From positions 62,001 through 126,000 of the forward strand of contig NZ_NWTI01000018.1 in assembly GCF_002531575.1 (NCBI RefSeq): a DNA stretch of 64,000 nt, read 5' to 3'. This DNA comes from Bradyrhizobium sp. Y36 (lineage in GTDB: Bacteria > Pseudomonadota > Alphaproteobacteria > Rhizobiales > Xanthobacteraceae). Made by a program: the position numbers and the translations under genes. Positions 8,815 through 18,018 of the stretch are shown in pieces. Numbering within the stretch: the first letter of the stretch is position 1; each line of letters opens with the position of its first letter. The notes beneath the pieces were generated by a model, which had not been told where the DNA came from, did not search any database, and saw only the letters and a list, made by a program, of their open reading frames with translations.

Positions 8815-11067
8815 ATGTTGCAGGTGAACAAGCCGACCTCGGAGATCAACCGTGATTTCGCCGAGGCCGACGGCTCCCCGTCGCAGACGCTGACCTCCTA
8901 TCTCGACATTATCCGCCGCCAGTTCCCGACCATGGTCGCGATCGTCTCGGCCTGCGTGATCCTGGCGCTGCTCTATCTCTTCACGGCAGCGCCGCAATTC
9001 ACCTCCACGGCCTCGATGGTGATCGACACCCGCAAGGTGCAGCTGTTCCAGCAGCAATCCGTGCTCGGCGACATCGCGATCGATTCCGCGACGGTGGAAA
9101 CCCAGGTCGAGATCCTCAAGTCCGAGAACATCAGCCTCGCCGTGATCCGCGACCTGCACCTCACCGAAGACCCTGAGTTCAGCGGCAGCGGCGGCGGCCT
9201 GCTCGGCGCGATCACCGGCTCGGTCACCGGTCTGTTCTCCTCCAGCCGCGCGCCGTCCGAATTCGAGCTGACGCGCAAGGCACTGGAGCGTTTCGCGAGC
9301 AACCGCACAGTTAGGCGCCTCGGCCTCACCTATGTGATGGAGATCGGCTTCACCTCGCGCGATCCGCAGAAGGCCGCGCGCATCGCCAACGCGATCGCGG
9401 ATGCCTACATCGTCGACCAGCTCGAGGCGAAGTATCAGGCCACCCGCCGCGCCAGCGTCTGGCTGCAGGACCGCATCAAGGAGCTGCGGACCCAGGCCTC
9501 CGCCGCGCAGAAGGCGGTGGTGGATTTCAAGATCGCCAACAACATCGTCGACAGCGGCGGCCGCCTGATGAACGAGCAGCAGCTCGCTGAGGTGAACAGC
9601 CAGCTGGTGATGGCGCATGCGGGGACTGCCGAAGCCAAGGCCCGGATGGACCGCATCAACGACATCCTCAAGCAGGAGATTCCGGACGCCAGCGTCGCTG
9701 ACGCGCTGAAGAACGACACCATCGTCAAGCTGCGCGGGCAATATGTCGACATGGCCTCGAAGGAATCGATCTGGGCAATGAAATACGGCTCGGATCACTT
9801 GGCGGCGGTCAACCTCCGCCGCCAGATGGCCGAGATCAAGAAGAACATCGTCGACGAGCTCAGGCGCATCCAGGAATCCTACAAGAGTGATTACGACATC
9901 GCGATGACGCGCGAGGAGGCGATCAAGTCGAGCCTGGCCAACGTCGTCTCGGAATCGCAGCTCACCAACCAGGCCCAGATTCAGCTCCGCGAGCTCGAAA
10001 GCACCGCGCAGAGCTACCAGGCGATGTACGACAATTTCCTGCAGCGCTACATGGAGAGCGTGCAGCAGCAATCGTTCCCGATCACCGAGGCGCGCGTCAT
10101 CAGCGCGGCGACCACCCCGCTGATCAAGAGCGCGCCGAAGTCGCTGATCATCCTCGGCGCGGCGCTGCTCGGTGGCCTGATGCTGAGCTTCGGCGCGGCC
10201 ATGGCGCGCGAGCTCTCCGACAAGGTGTTCCGCACCACCTCGCAAGTCGAGGAGCAACTGGGGGCCAACTGCGTTGCCATCCTGCCGGCCCTCGGCGCGC
10301 CGGCGCCCGCCGCGCTCTCCGGCAAGCTCGGCCGCAAGAAGAACAACCCCGAGCCCGATCTGCTGCGTTATGTCGTCGACAATCCGCTGTCACGTTTCTC
10401 CGAGGCGGTGCGCTCGCTGAAGGTGGCGGTCGATCTCAACTCCATCGTGCGCGAGAACCGTGTTCTGGCGGTGACCTCGACCCTGCCCAACGAGGGCAAG
10501 AGCACGCTCTCGACCAACCTTGCGCAGCTGATCGCCCATGGCGGGGCGCGGGTGATCCTGGTCGATGCCGATCTGCGCAATCCTTCGCTCTCGCGTGCCT
10601 TGCGACCGGATGCACAGTCCGGTCTTGTCGATGTCGTCGCGAACAAGGCGCAGCTCGAGGACGTCATCAGCACCGACCCGCAGACCGGGCTCGCGTTCCT
10701 ACCCGCCGGCACGACCTCTAAGCTGTTGCACACCAACGAGGTGCTGGCGTCTAAGCCGATGCGCGATCTCGTCGCGCTGTTGCGGTCGAAATATGACTAT
10801 GTCGTGATCGACATGCCGCCGATGGCTCCGGTGGTCGATGTGCGGGTTACCTCCCCCTTCGTTGACTCCTTTGTGTTCGTGGTGGAGTGGGGCAAGACCA
10901 AGATCGATGTCGTGCGGCACAACCTGCGCAACTCGCCAGAAATCCAGGACAAGCTTCTGGGCATCGTGCTGAACAAGGCCGATACGAAGCTGCTCGCTCG
11001 CTACGAGTCATATCACGGTCGCTATTACTATCAGAAATATTATGCTCGCTATGGATACGTCGAATAG
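8815..11067 (+). CDS. Polysaccharide co-polymerase with BY-kinase domain (Wzc/ExoP type)
   Basis: A 750-residue inner-membrane protein. The N-terminal Wzz domain has a first membrane segment at about residues 38-60, a long periplasmic coiled-coil part (about 200-420) and a second membrane segment at about 442-465. The cytoplasmic tyrosine autokinase has Walker A LPNEGKST (about 559-566), Walker A' VILVDADLRNP (about 581-591) and Walker B VVIDMPPM (about 662-669). It ends in a Tyr cluster (YYYQKYYARYGYVE) that is the autophosphorylation tail. Wzc proteins set chain length and gate export through the OPX channel. AGGA precedes the ATG. It heads the rightward operon, and codon use changes to a lower-GC pattern in the next gene. 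Confidence 0.95.
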   Translation: MLQVNKPTSEINRDFAEADGSPSQTLTSYLDIIRRQFPTMVAIVSACVILALLYLFTAAPQFTSTASMVIDTRKVQLFQQQSVLGDIAIDSATVETQVEILKSENISLAVIRDLHLTEDPEFSGSGGGLLGAITGSVTGLFSSSRAPSEFELTRKALERFASNRTVRRLGLTYVMEIGFTSRDPQKAARIANAIADAYIVDQLEAKYQATRRASVWLQDRIKELRTQASAAQKAVVDFKIANNIVDSGGRLMNEQQLAEVNSQLVMAHAGTAEAKARMDRINDILKQEIPDASVADALKNDTIVKLRGQYVDMASKESIWAMKYGSDHLAAVNLRRQMAEIKKNIVDELRRIQESYKSDYDIAMTREEAIKSSLANVVSESQLTNQAQIQLRELESTAQSYQAMYDNFLQRYMESVQQQSFPITEARVISAATTPLIKSAPKSLIILGAALLGGLMLSFGAAMARELSDKVFRTTSQVEEQLGANCVAILPALGAPAPAALSGKLGRKKNNPEPDLLRYVVDNPLSRFSEAVRSLKVAVDLNSIVRENRVLAVTSTLPNEGKSTLSTNLAQLIAHGGARVILVDADLRNPSLSRALRPDAQSGLVDVVANKAQLEDVISTDPQTGLAFLPAGTTSKLLHTNEVLASKPMRDLVALLRSKYDYVVIDMPPMAPVVDVRVTSPFVDSFVFVVEWGKTKIDVVRHNLRNSPEIQDKLLGIVLNKADTKLLARYESYHGRYYYQKYYARYGYVE

Positions 11068-11082
11068 CGCGCGGACGTACTT

Positions 11083-11853
11083 ATGCTAAGGAGCTTGCGA
11101 AGCAAGCCACTCGCAGTATGTCTACGCAGCTTGCTTTTGTTGCTCGGCGTTATCGGTGTGATGTGGCCTGCTCTCGGGCGAGCTCCATTATCATCGGCAG
11201 CTTTGGCACAGGATATCACCGAGCGACTCCTGGCTGGTGATCGCTTTCAGTCCGGTAGGCTGACTGGCGTGCTAGCGTCGATCCACTTCGTTCCAGAACC
11301 GCGTCCCAAATCAGCGAGACTTGCACGAGCAGAGGCGCTCATTTGGCTCCGGATTGCTGAAAGAGAACTGGAACGCAATGGTCCGGAACAGATGGATCGC
11401 GACGAGGCCACCGCGAGAGACAAGGTGATATCTTCTTTGGCACTCAACCCAACCGACTCTTGTTTGTGGTTGATGCTCTATTCAATAGAGGTTCTGCGCA
11501 ACGGGTTTGATCCACGTGCAGTTGGCTTTCTAACTCAATCCTATGCCACCGGCCCCTTGGAAGGGTGGGTGGCTCTTCGACGCAATAGCGTTGCGCTCGC
11601 TGCGTTTGAAAGCCTGAGCGAGGTAATGCAGACTAGTGTGGTTTCGGAGTTTGCCGGCTTGGTAGACAGCGACTTTACAGATGCTGCTGCACTCAACCTT
11701 ATTGGTGTTGGGTGGGAATGGAGGGGGCGCCTCTTGTCAGGTCTCGTGAATGTCGATCTCATCCCGCGAGAAGCATTTGCTAAGAGGGTTGCTCGCGACG
11801 GTGTGACTATCAGCGTGCCAGGAATTCAGCTTGATGAAAGATGGTGGAGATGA
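11083..11853 (+). CDS. Hypothetical TPR-like secreted protein
   Basis: A 256-residue protein with a hydrophobic N-terminus (SLLLLLGVIGVMWPAL) that can act as a signal anchor or signal peptide. The body is helical with Ala/Leu-rich segments (ARAEALIWLRIAERELERN; VISSLALNPTDSCLWLMLYSIEV) that resemble tetratricopeptide-like repeats. No catalytic motif is visible. It follows the Wzc-type gene by 15 bases and overlaps the next gene by four bases, so it belongs to the same operon. Its codon use is visibly AT-richer than that of the genes before it, which fits the start of an acquired block. Confidence 0.7.
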   Translation: MLRSLRSKPLAVCLRSLLLLLGVIGVMWPALGRAPLSSAALAQDITERLLAGDRFQSGRLTGVLASIHFVPEPRPKSARLARAEALIWLRIAERELERNGPEQMDRDEATARDKVISSLALNPTDSCLWLMLYSIEVLRNGFDPRAVGFLTQSYATGPLEGWVALRRNSVALAAFESLSEVMQTSVVSEFAGLVDSDFTDAAALNLIGVGWEWRGRLLSGLVNVDLIPREAFAKRVARDGVTISVPGIQLDERWWR

Positions 11854-12266
11854 ACCCGGTTTTGAAGCGATATCGCTGGTTCAATCTGATGATTGCGGTG
11901 TGCTTATCGCAGGCAAATTCTCCCGCCGCTTTCGGACAGTCAACATCTAAATTTATCCTGCAAGGTCCTGCGGAACAATCTGCTTCACCAGTCATCCGCG
12001 ACGCGCTAAACCGGCCCTGCCTAGATGTGGAGGCCATGGGGCGAGCCCACGCTGTGAATCCTTCGATCATCGATCACGTCGTTAGCGTTAAGAATAATTG
12101 CCCCAAGGCAATCCGGGTCAAGGTTTGCTACTTCCGATCGGACAAATGTAACGACTTTGATCTTCAGGGCTATAAGCGCATAGATGCAGTCTTGGGGACT
12201 ATGTCGGGAGTTCGCGAGTTTAAGTACCAAATATTCCAAAAGCTAACCGCCGCTGGCCTGCGGTAG
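11850..12266 (+). CDS. Small hypothetical secreted protein
   Basis: A protein of 138 residues from the ATG at 11850, which overlaps the previous stop as ATGA; an ATG at 11841 would add three residues. A hydrophobic leader (LMIAVCLSQANSPAAFG) looks like a signal peptide. The mature part has conserved-looking Cys pairs (RPCLDVEAMG, NNCPKAIRVKVCYF, DKCNDF), which suggests disulphides in the periplasm. No family is recognised. Tight coupling with the gene before and the flippase after points to EPS assembly. Confidence 0.65.
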   Translation: MNPVLKRYRWFNLMIAVCLSQANSPAAFGQSTSKFILQGPAEQSASPVIRDALNRPCLDVEAMGRAHAVNPSIIDHVVSVKNNCPKAIRVKVCYFRSDKCNDFDLQGYKRIDAVLGTMSGVREFKYQIFQKLTAAGLR

Positions 12267-12286
12267 AAGCATCGAAGGCTGGGCCA

Positions 12287-13594
12287 ATGTCCGTCAATCG
12301 TGCAACCGCGTTCAATACTATCACCAATTTGGTTGGATTGGGTTTGAATGCGTCTTTGCAAATCTTGCAAGTGCCACTCTTGATTTCAATTTGGTCCTTG
12401 GATCAGTACGGCACATGGTTGATGCTTTCGACGATACCGACATACTTCGCACTTTCGGACTTTGGCTTTGCTACGGCTGCGACCAGCGACATGACGATGT
12501 CGTTTGCTCGAGGAGATAAGAAGAACACCACCGTGACGTATCAAAGCATCTGGCTGATGCTGGTCGTTCTTTCTGTGCTTGCAGTAGCTTTGACGAGTCC
12601 TATCGTCTTGCTTCAGGGACGCCCGATGGGAGCCAGCTTAAATTGGCTTTCTGAGTACGCCGTCGATATTTTTCTGTTCGTCTGCTACTCTGCCGTGTCG
12701 CTGTGCTCTCGGGTGCTGCTTGCCGGTTTGCGCTCCACTGGGAACTACGCGGTGGGTACGTTCAGTTATGAATTCTTGTCTTTCTTGGAGGCTATGCTTC
12801 TCGTAGCGATTGCCTGGACAGGTTTCTCGTTTGGCGCATGCATTCTCGCGATGACGGTTTGGCGCTGCTTCTCGATGATCGTCTTGGACCAGATCCTTAG
12901 GAGGTCGGTTGGGGGGATGGCGCTGGGCTTCTCGAAGGCGCGCCTTACTGAAATCCGACGTCTTGCGTATCCGGCAATTGCTGCGATGACTGTGCCAATC
13001 GCCCTTGCGATCAACATTCAAGGAATCGTGCTAGTTGTTGGTTCTGTCTTGTCTCCCCAAGCGGTCGCGGTGTTTAATCCTGTTCGAACCGCCAGCAGAA
13101 TTGCGCTTCAGCTTGCGAGCGCATTGAATCGCGGATCAATGCCTGAGATGTCTCGAGCCGCATCGACGGGTGACACTCAGCTACTAAGACATGTCTTAAG
13201 AGCGAATGCGGCATCGGTCGTGGCTGTCTTGCTACCTGGTGCGCTAGCGTTCAGCCTGTTTGGAGGCGTGTTCGTTCGTCACTGGACGCTTGGTCGCATC
13301 GATCCAGACGGGAGCTTTATCGCCCTCATGGCCGTGGCAATGTTTTTACAAGGACTTTGGTTTTTTTCTTCGAACTTAATGGTTGCGGTGAACCGCCACA
13401 CGAAGATTGCGAAATTTCTGTTGTTGATTTCAGTATTGGCGCTTGGCGGTTCGATACCAGCATGCCGCTATTATGGACTCAATGGCGTTGCGTCAGTTCT
13501 GGTGTTGGCGGAGCTGAGTAGCTTTCTCATCGTCGTTCGAATTTGCCTCAAGGACAGAGTATTTAGCATGCGGCCTAATGAGGCGATGGGATGA
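12287..13594 (+). CDS. Wzx-type polysaccharide flippase
   Basis: A 435-residue protein with about twelve membrane segments and the spacing of the MATE/Wzx superfamily. The N-terminal signature (LQILQVPLLISIWSLDQYGTW) is typical of oligosaccharide flippases, which move undecaprenyl-linked repeat units to the periplasmic face. GAAGG lies upstream of the ATG. It sits 20 bases after the small secreted protein and 4 bases before the polymerase. Codon use is AT-richer than in the flanking conserved EPS genes. It is the only flippase candidate in the window. Confidence 0.85.
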   Translation: MSVNRATAFNTITNLVGLGLNASLQILQVPLLISIWSLDQYGTWLMLSTIPTYFALSDFGFATAATSDMTMSFARGDKKNTTVTYQSIWLMLVVLSVLAVALTSPIVLLQGRPMGASLNWLSEYAVDIFLFVCYSAVSLCSRVLLAGLRSTGNYAVGTFSYEFLSFLEAMLLVAIAWTGFSFGACILAMTVWRCFSMIVLDQILRRSVGGMALGFSKARLTEIRRLAYPAIAAMTVPIALAINIQGIVLVVGSVLSPQAVAVFNPVRTASRIALQLASALNRGSMPEMSRAASTGDTQLLRHVLRANAASVVAVLLPGALAFSLFGGVFVRHWTLGRIDPDGSFIALMAVAMFLQGLWFFSSNLMVAVNRHTKIAKFLLLISVLALGGSIPACRYYGLNGVASVLVLAELSSFLIVVRICLKDRVFSMRPNEAMG

Positions 13595-13598
13595 ACTC

Positions 13599-14855
13599 AT
13601 GAGTAGAGAGATTCGGCTCTATACGGTTATTCTCCTCGCATTTTTGATTTCGGCTGGCTTCAAGAACGATATTGAAGCGCTGGGCGTGAGCGCCTACTGG
13701 CATGATCTCACAACCGGTCCCGCAATTGCAGTTATCAAGCAATCTTCTGTCTATTTAGCGTTTCTGGGGTCCGCACTCTCGTTGTATTTCGTGAAGCAAG
13801 CTACGGAAGTGAGATGGCGGTTAAACTCAGTTTTGATTGCCGTTGCGTTGTGTTCTTGTATCGCTGGCCTGCGCGTATCCGCCGTGCAGCCCGCAGAAGG
13901 CTTCAAGGCCGCACTCGGGTTGCTAGTGTTCTTAAATATCTACTTTGTGACGGGCTCGTGCGTCGTAATGCTTGGCTATCGCGAGGTAGTACAGGCCGCT
14001 GCCACTGCGGTTCAGATATTTGGCGCGGTATTGATCTTGCTTAATTTCGTCGATTACGTATCTGGGCACGGGTACGTTCCAGGCAACCCAAGAATGTTTG
14101 GAAGCGCCTCCCATCCAAACTTCTTTGCCGTTCAACTAGCCGTGGCCTGCAGTGCATTGTGGTTTGCGGTGGTGAGCCCGCGCCGTTTTGTCGTGAAAAT
14201 CTTGGCGCTCTTTGTACTCTCTTTGGGGTGCGTGCTGCTCAAAGAGACCGGATCTCGCACCGGCTTATTGATGCTCGTTAGTGCTCTGTACGTTATCACG
14301 TGGGCTCGACTCGGCCTGTGGGTCCATGGAGGACTGATCGCCCTTGGTACCTTAGGGCTCTTCTTCTATGTGATGTCTCAAGGAATCGAGTTATCTATCT
14401 TGGGAGAGAGCTTTAGTCGCGGCGAAGTCCAAGACACCCGAACTGGAGCTTGGTCCCTAATGTGGTCGCTTATTTCGGAAGAGCCACTTTGGGGATATGG
14501 GATTTCAACGATCCGCTCAGAGAACTCCTTCTTGCGCGGATGGCTGTTGTATGGATTCGTCTATGCTTTCTTATCGGTAGCTGTGATCCTTCAGACGACA
14601 GCCAGAGTAACTAGTTTGAGTGCTAGCAGAAAGCGTTCTCCGGAAGTGCTGCTGGCCGGACTCGCCGTATCTTTGGCTGTCGGCTCTATCTTCGAGGGCT
14701 ACATGGTCGATGCGTTCAGTTTGCCTGTGGTGGTGTTCCAGGTGGTAGTCGCTTTGACCGCATTCGATCTTCCCGATCCCCGGCGGTCGAGTCGAACGAG
14801 TGTCGTGCGAAAGCGCGTGCTTAACGAGCGAGCTCTAACTGGCCGGACTGGTTGA
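13599..14855 (+). CDS. O-antigen polymerase/ligase-like protein (Wzy candidate)
   Basis: A 418-residue membrane protein with about eleven membrane segments. The loop with KETGSRTGLLML and the later SEEPLWGYGISTIRSENSFL match the Wzy_C/O-antigen ligase pattern (Arg before a membrane segment; a W-G-Y/F-G motif in the periplasmic loop). The ATG at 13599 is chosen over one at 13578, which would overlap the flippase gene. It is next to the flippase in the AT-rich block, so it is the best candidate for the repeat-unit-specific polymerase. The two other O-antigen-like proteins (1693, 6293) would then have different roles. Confidence 0.8.
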   Translation: MSREIRLYTVILLAFLISAGFKNDIEALGVSAYWHDLTTGPAIAVIKQSSVYLAFLGSALSLYFVKQATEVRWRLNSVLIAVALCSCIAGLRVSAVQPAEGFKAALGLLVFLNIYFVTGSCVVMLGYREVVQAAATAVQIFGAVLILLNFVDYVSGHGYVPGNPRMFGSASHPNFFAVQLAVACSALWFAVVSPRRFVVKILALFVLSLGCVLLKETGSRTGLLMLVSALYVITWARLGLWVHGGLIALGTLGLFFYVMSQGIELSILGESFSRGEVQDTRTGAWSLMWSLISEEPLWGYGISTIRSENSFLRGWLLYGFVYAFLSVAVILQTTARVTSLSASRKRSPEVLLAGLAVSLAVGSIFEGYMVDAFSLPVVVFQVVVALTAFDLPDPRRSSRTSVVRKRVLNERALTGRTG

Positions 14856-14879
14856 TGACGTCATGGGGGATGTTTGGAT

Positions 14880-17087
14880 ATGCGTATTCGATACGGCCTT
14901 CCCTTTTTCGCTTTTAGTTGCTTATTCACATTCTTTTTGGGCCTGTGCTTGGCGAAGGCCGAGCCCGCTGTGTTTTGGGCGAGCGATCCCGTCGAACCAG
15001 GCGAGGTCGTGTTGTTTGCTGGTGTCGATCTGGACGAGATATCCAACGTTCAAGTGCGACGGCTACAAGACTCTATAGGATCCAGCGGGCAGGACCTGCT
15101 TGACTTGCCAAGTCAAATAGTGGAGCGCTCAGGAACCTCAATCAAAGTCAAATTGCCGGCCGATATCCCCAGCGGCGTCATCGCTTATGAGCTGTTGATG
15201 CGACGTGGAAATAGCATCCTCGGATTGCTAAACGGCCCGACTATCTATTGGCGACAGGGGGATCTAGGTGCAGACGCGTCTCCAGGTGGGTGGGTGCGCG
15301 TTATGGGCAGGAATATTTCGCGCGGGAATGGTGCGATCCTGCTACTCAAGCCTGCCCAAGGTGCCCCAGTTCAACTTAACAAAATCATAGGCGATCTCTG
15401 GGACGCACAGTTCGAGCTCCCTAAAGACCTCCCAATGGGGTCATATTCTCTGGAGCTTTGGAATGGGCAGGGAGACGTTCGAGCGGTAGCTCCTGTCGGA
15501 CAGCTTCTCGTTAGATCAAAAATCGGTTTCCCAGACCATTGGGTCGATGCTCGGGAATTTGGTGCTCGTGGTAACGCGAAAGACGACGATACTGAAAGTA
15601 TAAGGGCTGCTCTTCGTAAACTCGAGCAACTCGGAGGCGGTACCCTCTTCATTCCTCGAGGGACTTATCTCCTTTCCGGCCAACTAACGATTCCAAGATA
15701 CGTCGTTGTCCACGGCGAAAGTTCAAAGCTATCAGTTCTCCTGCTAAAGGACGCAGAAGCTCCGCCGAGCCCTCTCATCCAAGGCAGGTCTGACTTTCGG
15801 CTAGAGAATTTCACGATCATGACTACCAGGCACGGCCATGTCGTGAGCGGTGGTTTCTTGGCTGACGGACAAATCGTTGAAGCGGCAAATATTGGGATAG
15901 ATCGCCTAACGATCCGAGCCTCAATGTTTCGTGGTCACTTGAAGACGGAGCAGGCCGCCACTTTCTTGACTGCTGCTATGACGAGATCACCGCCTCGAGG
16001 ACCGGACATGATCCGTCTAGCGGGGGAGAACATCTCAATAACAAACTCTGACATATATGGGTCAGTCAATCCACTCTATCTTCAGTCTCCAAGGTTCTCC
16101 GTTGTTCGAGGCAATAGGTTCGCGATAGGCCGATACGGATGGTACTCGATCACAAATCCGGACGGATTTATTATGGAGGACAATGAGATTTACGGTGTTG
16201 ATCAAGAAGGCAGCGGAGGAGGAATCAACACATTGTTTGGCCCGGGCCGTGCCATTGCTCAGAACGTCCTCATGAAGAATAACAAATTTTCGTTGCTGAT
16301 GGGCCAAGACGCCGAAGGAATCACATCAGACGGGCCGGGCGGCTGCTACTATGGACCAGTTTTGATCGTAAGAGGCACGAAAACCGCCAAGCTGATGCAG
16401 AAGAGTTCTGAGGAACCCGGCTGCCGAAGAGCCGGAGGATTGGCGATTCTGAGCGGGTATGGCGTCGGTGCGTACGCCGGTGTATCTAAGATTGAAGGTG
16501 ACGTGGTTTCTCTTACCGAGAGCTTTCCGGTGACCACAAACGAGACGTCCGTAGCCGTGTTGACACCGATGCACAGACGGTACGTTCTGGTTGGAAACGA
16601 ATTCCGTGATGCGGGGGTAGCTATACAGTTTTATGGTAGCTCGTGGGATCAGATTGCCGTCGGCAATAGTTCGACCCGCACGGGTGGTATGATTGTAGAT
16701 GGACGTTCTTACGGAAAATACTATCAGCCGGCTCTCTATACTCAGTTTCTCGATAATTCGATCGAAGCAGGTACCGTAGGTGGCCTAACTTTTTACGTTC
16801 CTGCGGACGCAGTGCTCAAAGCAATGGGCAGCCCAGTGCCGCCGAATACTGCCCCTTTGGTTCGGGGGGTCATTATGCGAAAGAATCGCCTGCGTGGAAA
16901 TGCCACCATCGAAATTCAAGGGAAGGACGGCATAAATCCTTCGATTGTAGATGCAATCATCGAGCACAACTCAGTTGAAGATGTAGATGTGGGAGTGAAG
17001 ATCGATGCCGGCGCGACACGCGTCTTAATCGGTGAGAATTTCTTCAAGCGGACCAAGGTGCCTACTGTTAATCAGCAGAAGCATTGA
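14880..17087 (+). CDS. Pectate-lyase-superfamily right-handed beta-helix protein, secreted
   Basis: A 735-residue protein with a signal peptide (hydrophobic residues about 8-25, cut near AKAEP). Residues about 30-210 form an Ig-like or sugar-binding front part. At about 225 a pectate_lyase_3 signature begins (VDAREFGARGNAKDDD, then GGTLFIPRGTYLL), followed by parallel beta-helix coils. GGGGGA nine bases before the ATG supports this start. In EPS operons such proteins are lyases, epimerases or hydrolases that trim the polymer. No lyase catalytic residues can be assigned by eye. It ends the rightward operon, and its last 20 bases overlap the convergent glycosyltransferase gene. Confidence 0.8.
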   Translation: MRIRYGLPFFAFSCLFTFFLGLCLAKAEPAVFWASDPVEPGEVVLFAGVDLDEISNVQVRRLQDSIGSSGQDLLDLPSQIVERSGTSIKVKLPADIPSGVIAYELLMRRGNSILGLLNGPTIYWRQGDLGADASPGGWVRVMGRNISRGNGAILLLKPAQGAPVQLNKIIGDLWDAQFELPKDLPMGSYSLELWNGQGDVRAVAPVGQLLVRSKIGFPDHWVDAREFGARGNAKDDDTESIRAALRKLEQLGGGTLFIPRGTYLLSGQLTIPRYVVVHGESSKLSVLLLKDAEAPPSPLIQGRSDFRLENFTIMTTRHGHVVSGGFLADGQIVEAANIGIDRLTIRASMFRGHLKTEQAATFLTAAMTRSPPRGPDMIRLAGENISITNSDIYGSVNPLYLQSPRFSVVRGNRFAIGRYGWYSITNPDGFIMEDNEIYGVDQEGSGGGINTLFGPGRAIAQNVLMKNNKFSLLMGQDAEGITSDGPGGCYYGPVLIVRGTKTAKLMQKSSEEPGCRRAGGLAILSGYGVGAYAGVSKIEGDVVSLTESFPVTTNETSVAVLTPMHRRYVLVGNEFRDAGVAIQFYGSSWDQIAVGNSSTRTGGMIVDGRSYGKYYQPALYTQFLDNSIEAGTVGGLTFYVPADAVLKAMGSPVPPNTAPLVRGVIMRKNRLRGNATIEIQGKDGINPSIVDAIIEHNSVEDVDVGVKIDAGATRVLIGENFFKRTKVPTVNQQKH

Positions 17088-18009
17088 AGCCCGATGTTGC
17101 GATCGGTAATCCAGTCTTATTTTCAAGCTCCTTTCTAATTTGCGAAGCGTCTGTCAGCGTAGCGATGCACCGCCCCAACTCATACACTTTTGCGCCGACC
17201 AAGAAGCGATACCAAAATCCTTGAAGAAAATGATAGATCAATCCTGACCTTCCATCCAATATTCCAAGCTGTAAGAAGTATCGGAAAATGAAGTACCCCA
17301 CGGCAGCCAGTTCGTAGGGGAGACGATTGAAGATTTTTTGCTTAAGTAGTCGCTTGACCGCTACTTGGGTGGAGGTCGCTGATGCTGTTAGGGAGGCATC
17401 TTGTGGCATGAAACCAAGACGTTCATTCAAGACCTCTATTGCTTCACGCGTTGCGTAGTTGTTGTGCTTGCTTGTAAAGAAGGTAAGATCGTTGAGGTTG
17501 TGATCTGCAAATCCACCTCTAAAAGTAATGGTCCTACCTCCCTTCACCACAACGTGCTCGTCCATCCAACGATCCTCAACGTACCCTTGGCCGCGACGAA
17601 AGATGCGGAGCATCGTCAGTGGGAATCGACCGCCATGCTTGATCCATCGGCCCATGAAAATGTGTTTTCTGTTGAGATTGATTCCGGTGACATCTAGCGA
17701 AAGCTCGGGGAGTCTGGTTTCGATTTCATGAGCGAGATCTTGTTCGATCACCTCGTCGGCATCGAGTTTCATGACCCAGTCGGTAGCAATTGATGCATTT
17801 TCTAATGCCCATTGGAACTGCCTTGCATGGCTCTCAAATCGATTTGAAAGCACGCGACATCCTAGGCTTTTGGCTATTTCAACGGTGCGATCTGTGGAAA
17901 ACGAATCTACAACGAAAATCGCTTCCGCTATGTGTGAAACACTGTTGATCGCGCGTTCAAGATGCAACTCTTCATTGAACGTGAGAATAACAACGGTAAG
18001 CGACGGCAT
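17068..18009 (-). CDS. Family 2 glycosyltransferase (WaaE/KdtX-like)
   Basis: A 313-residue inverting glycosyltransferase. The nucleotide-sugar fold begins at once (VVILTFNEELHLERAI), with VVDSFSTDRT and the metal-binding DADE in MKLDADEVI at about 100-105. The C-terminal half has a hydrophobic patch (YFIFRYFLQLG) that may attach it to the membrane. It resembles WaaE-type lipopolysaccharide core transferases in layout, but the sugar cannot be predicted. It is the last gene of the leftward operon, nine bases after the preceding transferase. Confidence 0.88.
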   Translation of the reverse strand: MPSLTVVILTFNEELHLERAINSVSHIAEAIFVVDSFSTDRTVEIAKSLGCRVLSNRFESHARQFQWALENASIATDWVMKLDADEVIEQDLAHEIETRLPELSLDVTGINLNRKHIFMGRWIKHGGRFPLTMLRIFRRGQGYVEDRWMDEHVVVKGGRTITFRGGFADHNLNDLTFFTSKHNNYATREAIEVLNERLGFMPQDASLTASATSTQVAVKRLLKQKIFNRLPYELAAVGYFIFRYFLQLGILDGRSGLIYHFLQGFWYRFLVGAKVYELGRCIATLTDASQIRKELENKTGLPIATSGFNASAD

Positions 18010-18018
18010 GCGATCTCG

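Noticed and set aside
8584..10257. Long leftward open frame of 557 codons opposite the Wzc-type gene
   Set aside because: It is the antisense shadow of a confirmed Wzc-type gene in G/C-rich DNA. The protein is His/Arg/Asp-rich with no domain and no ribosome site.
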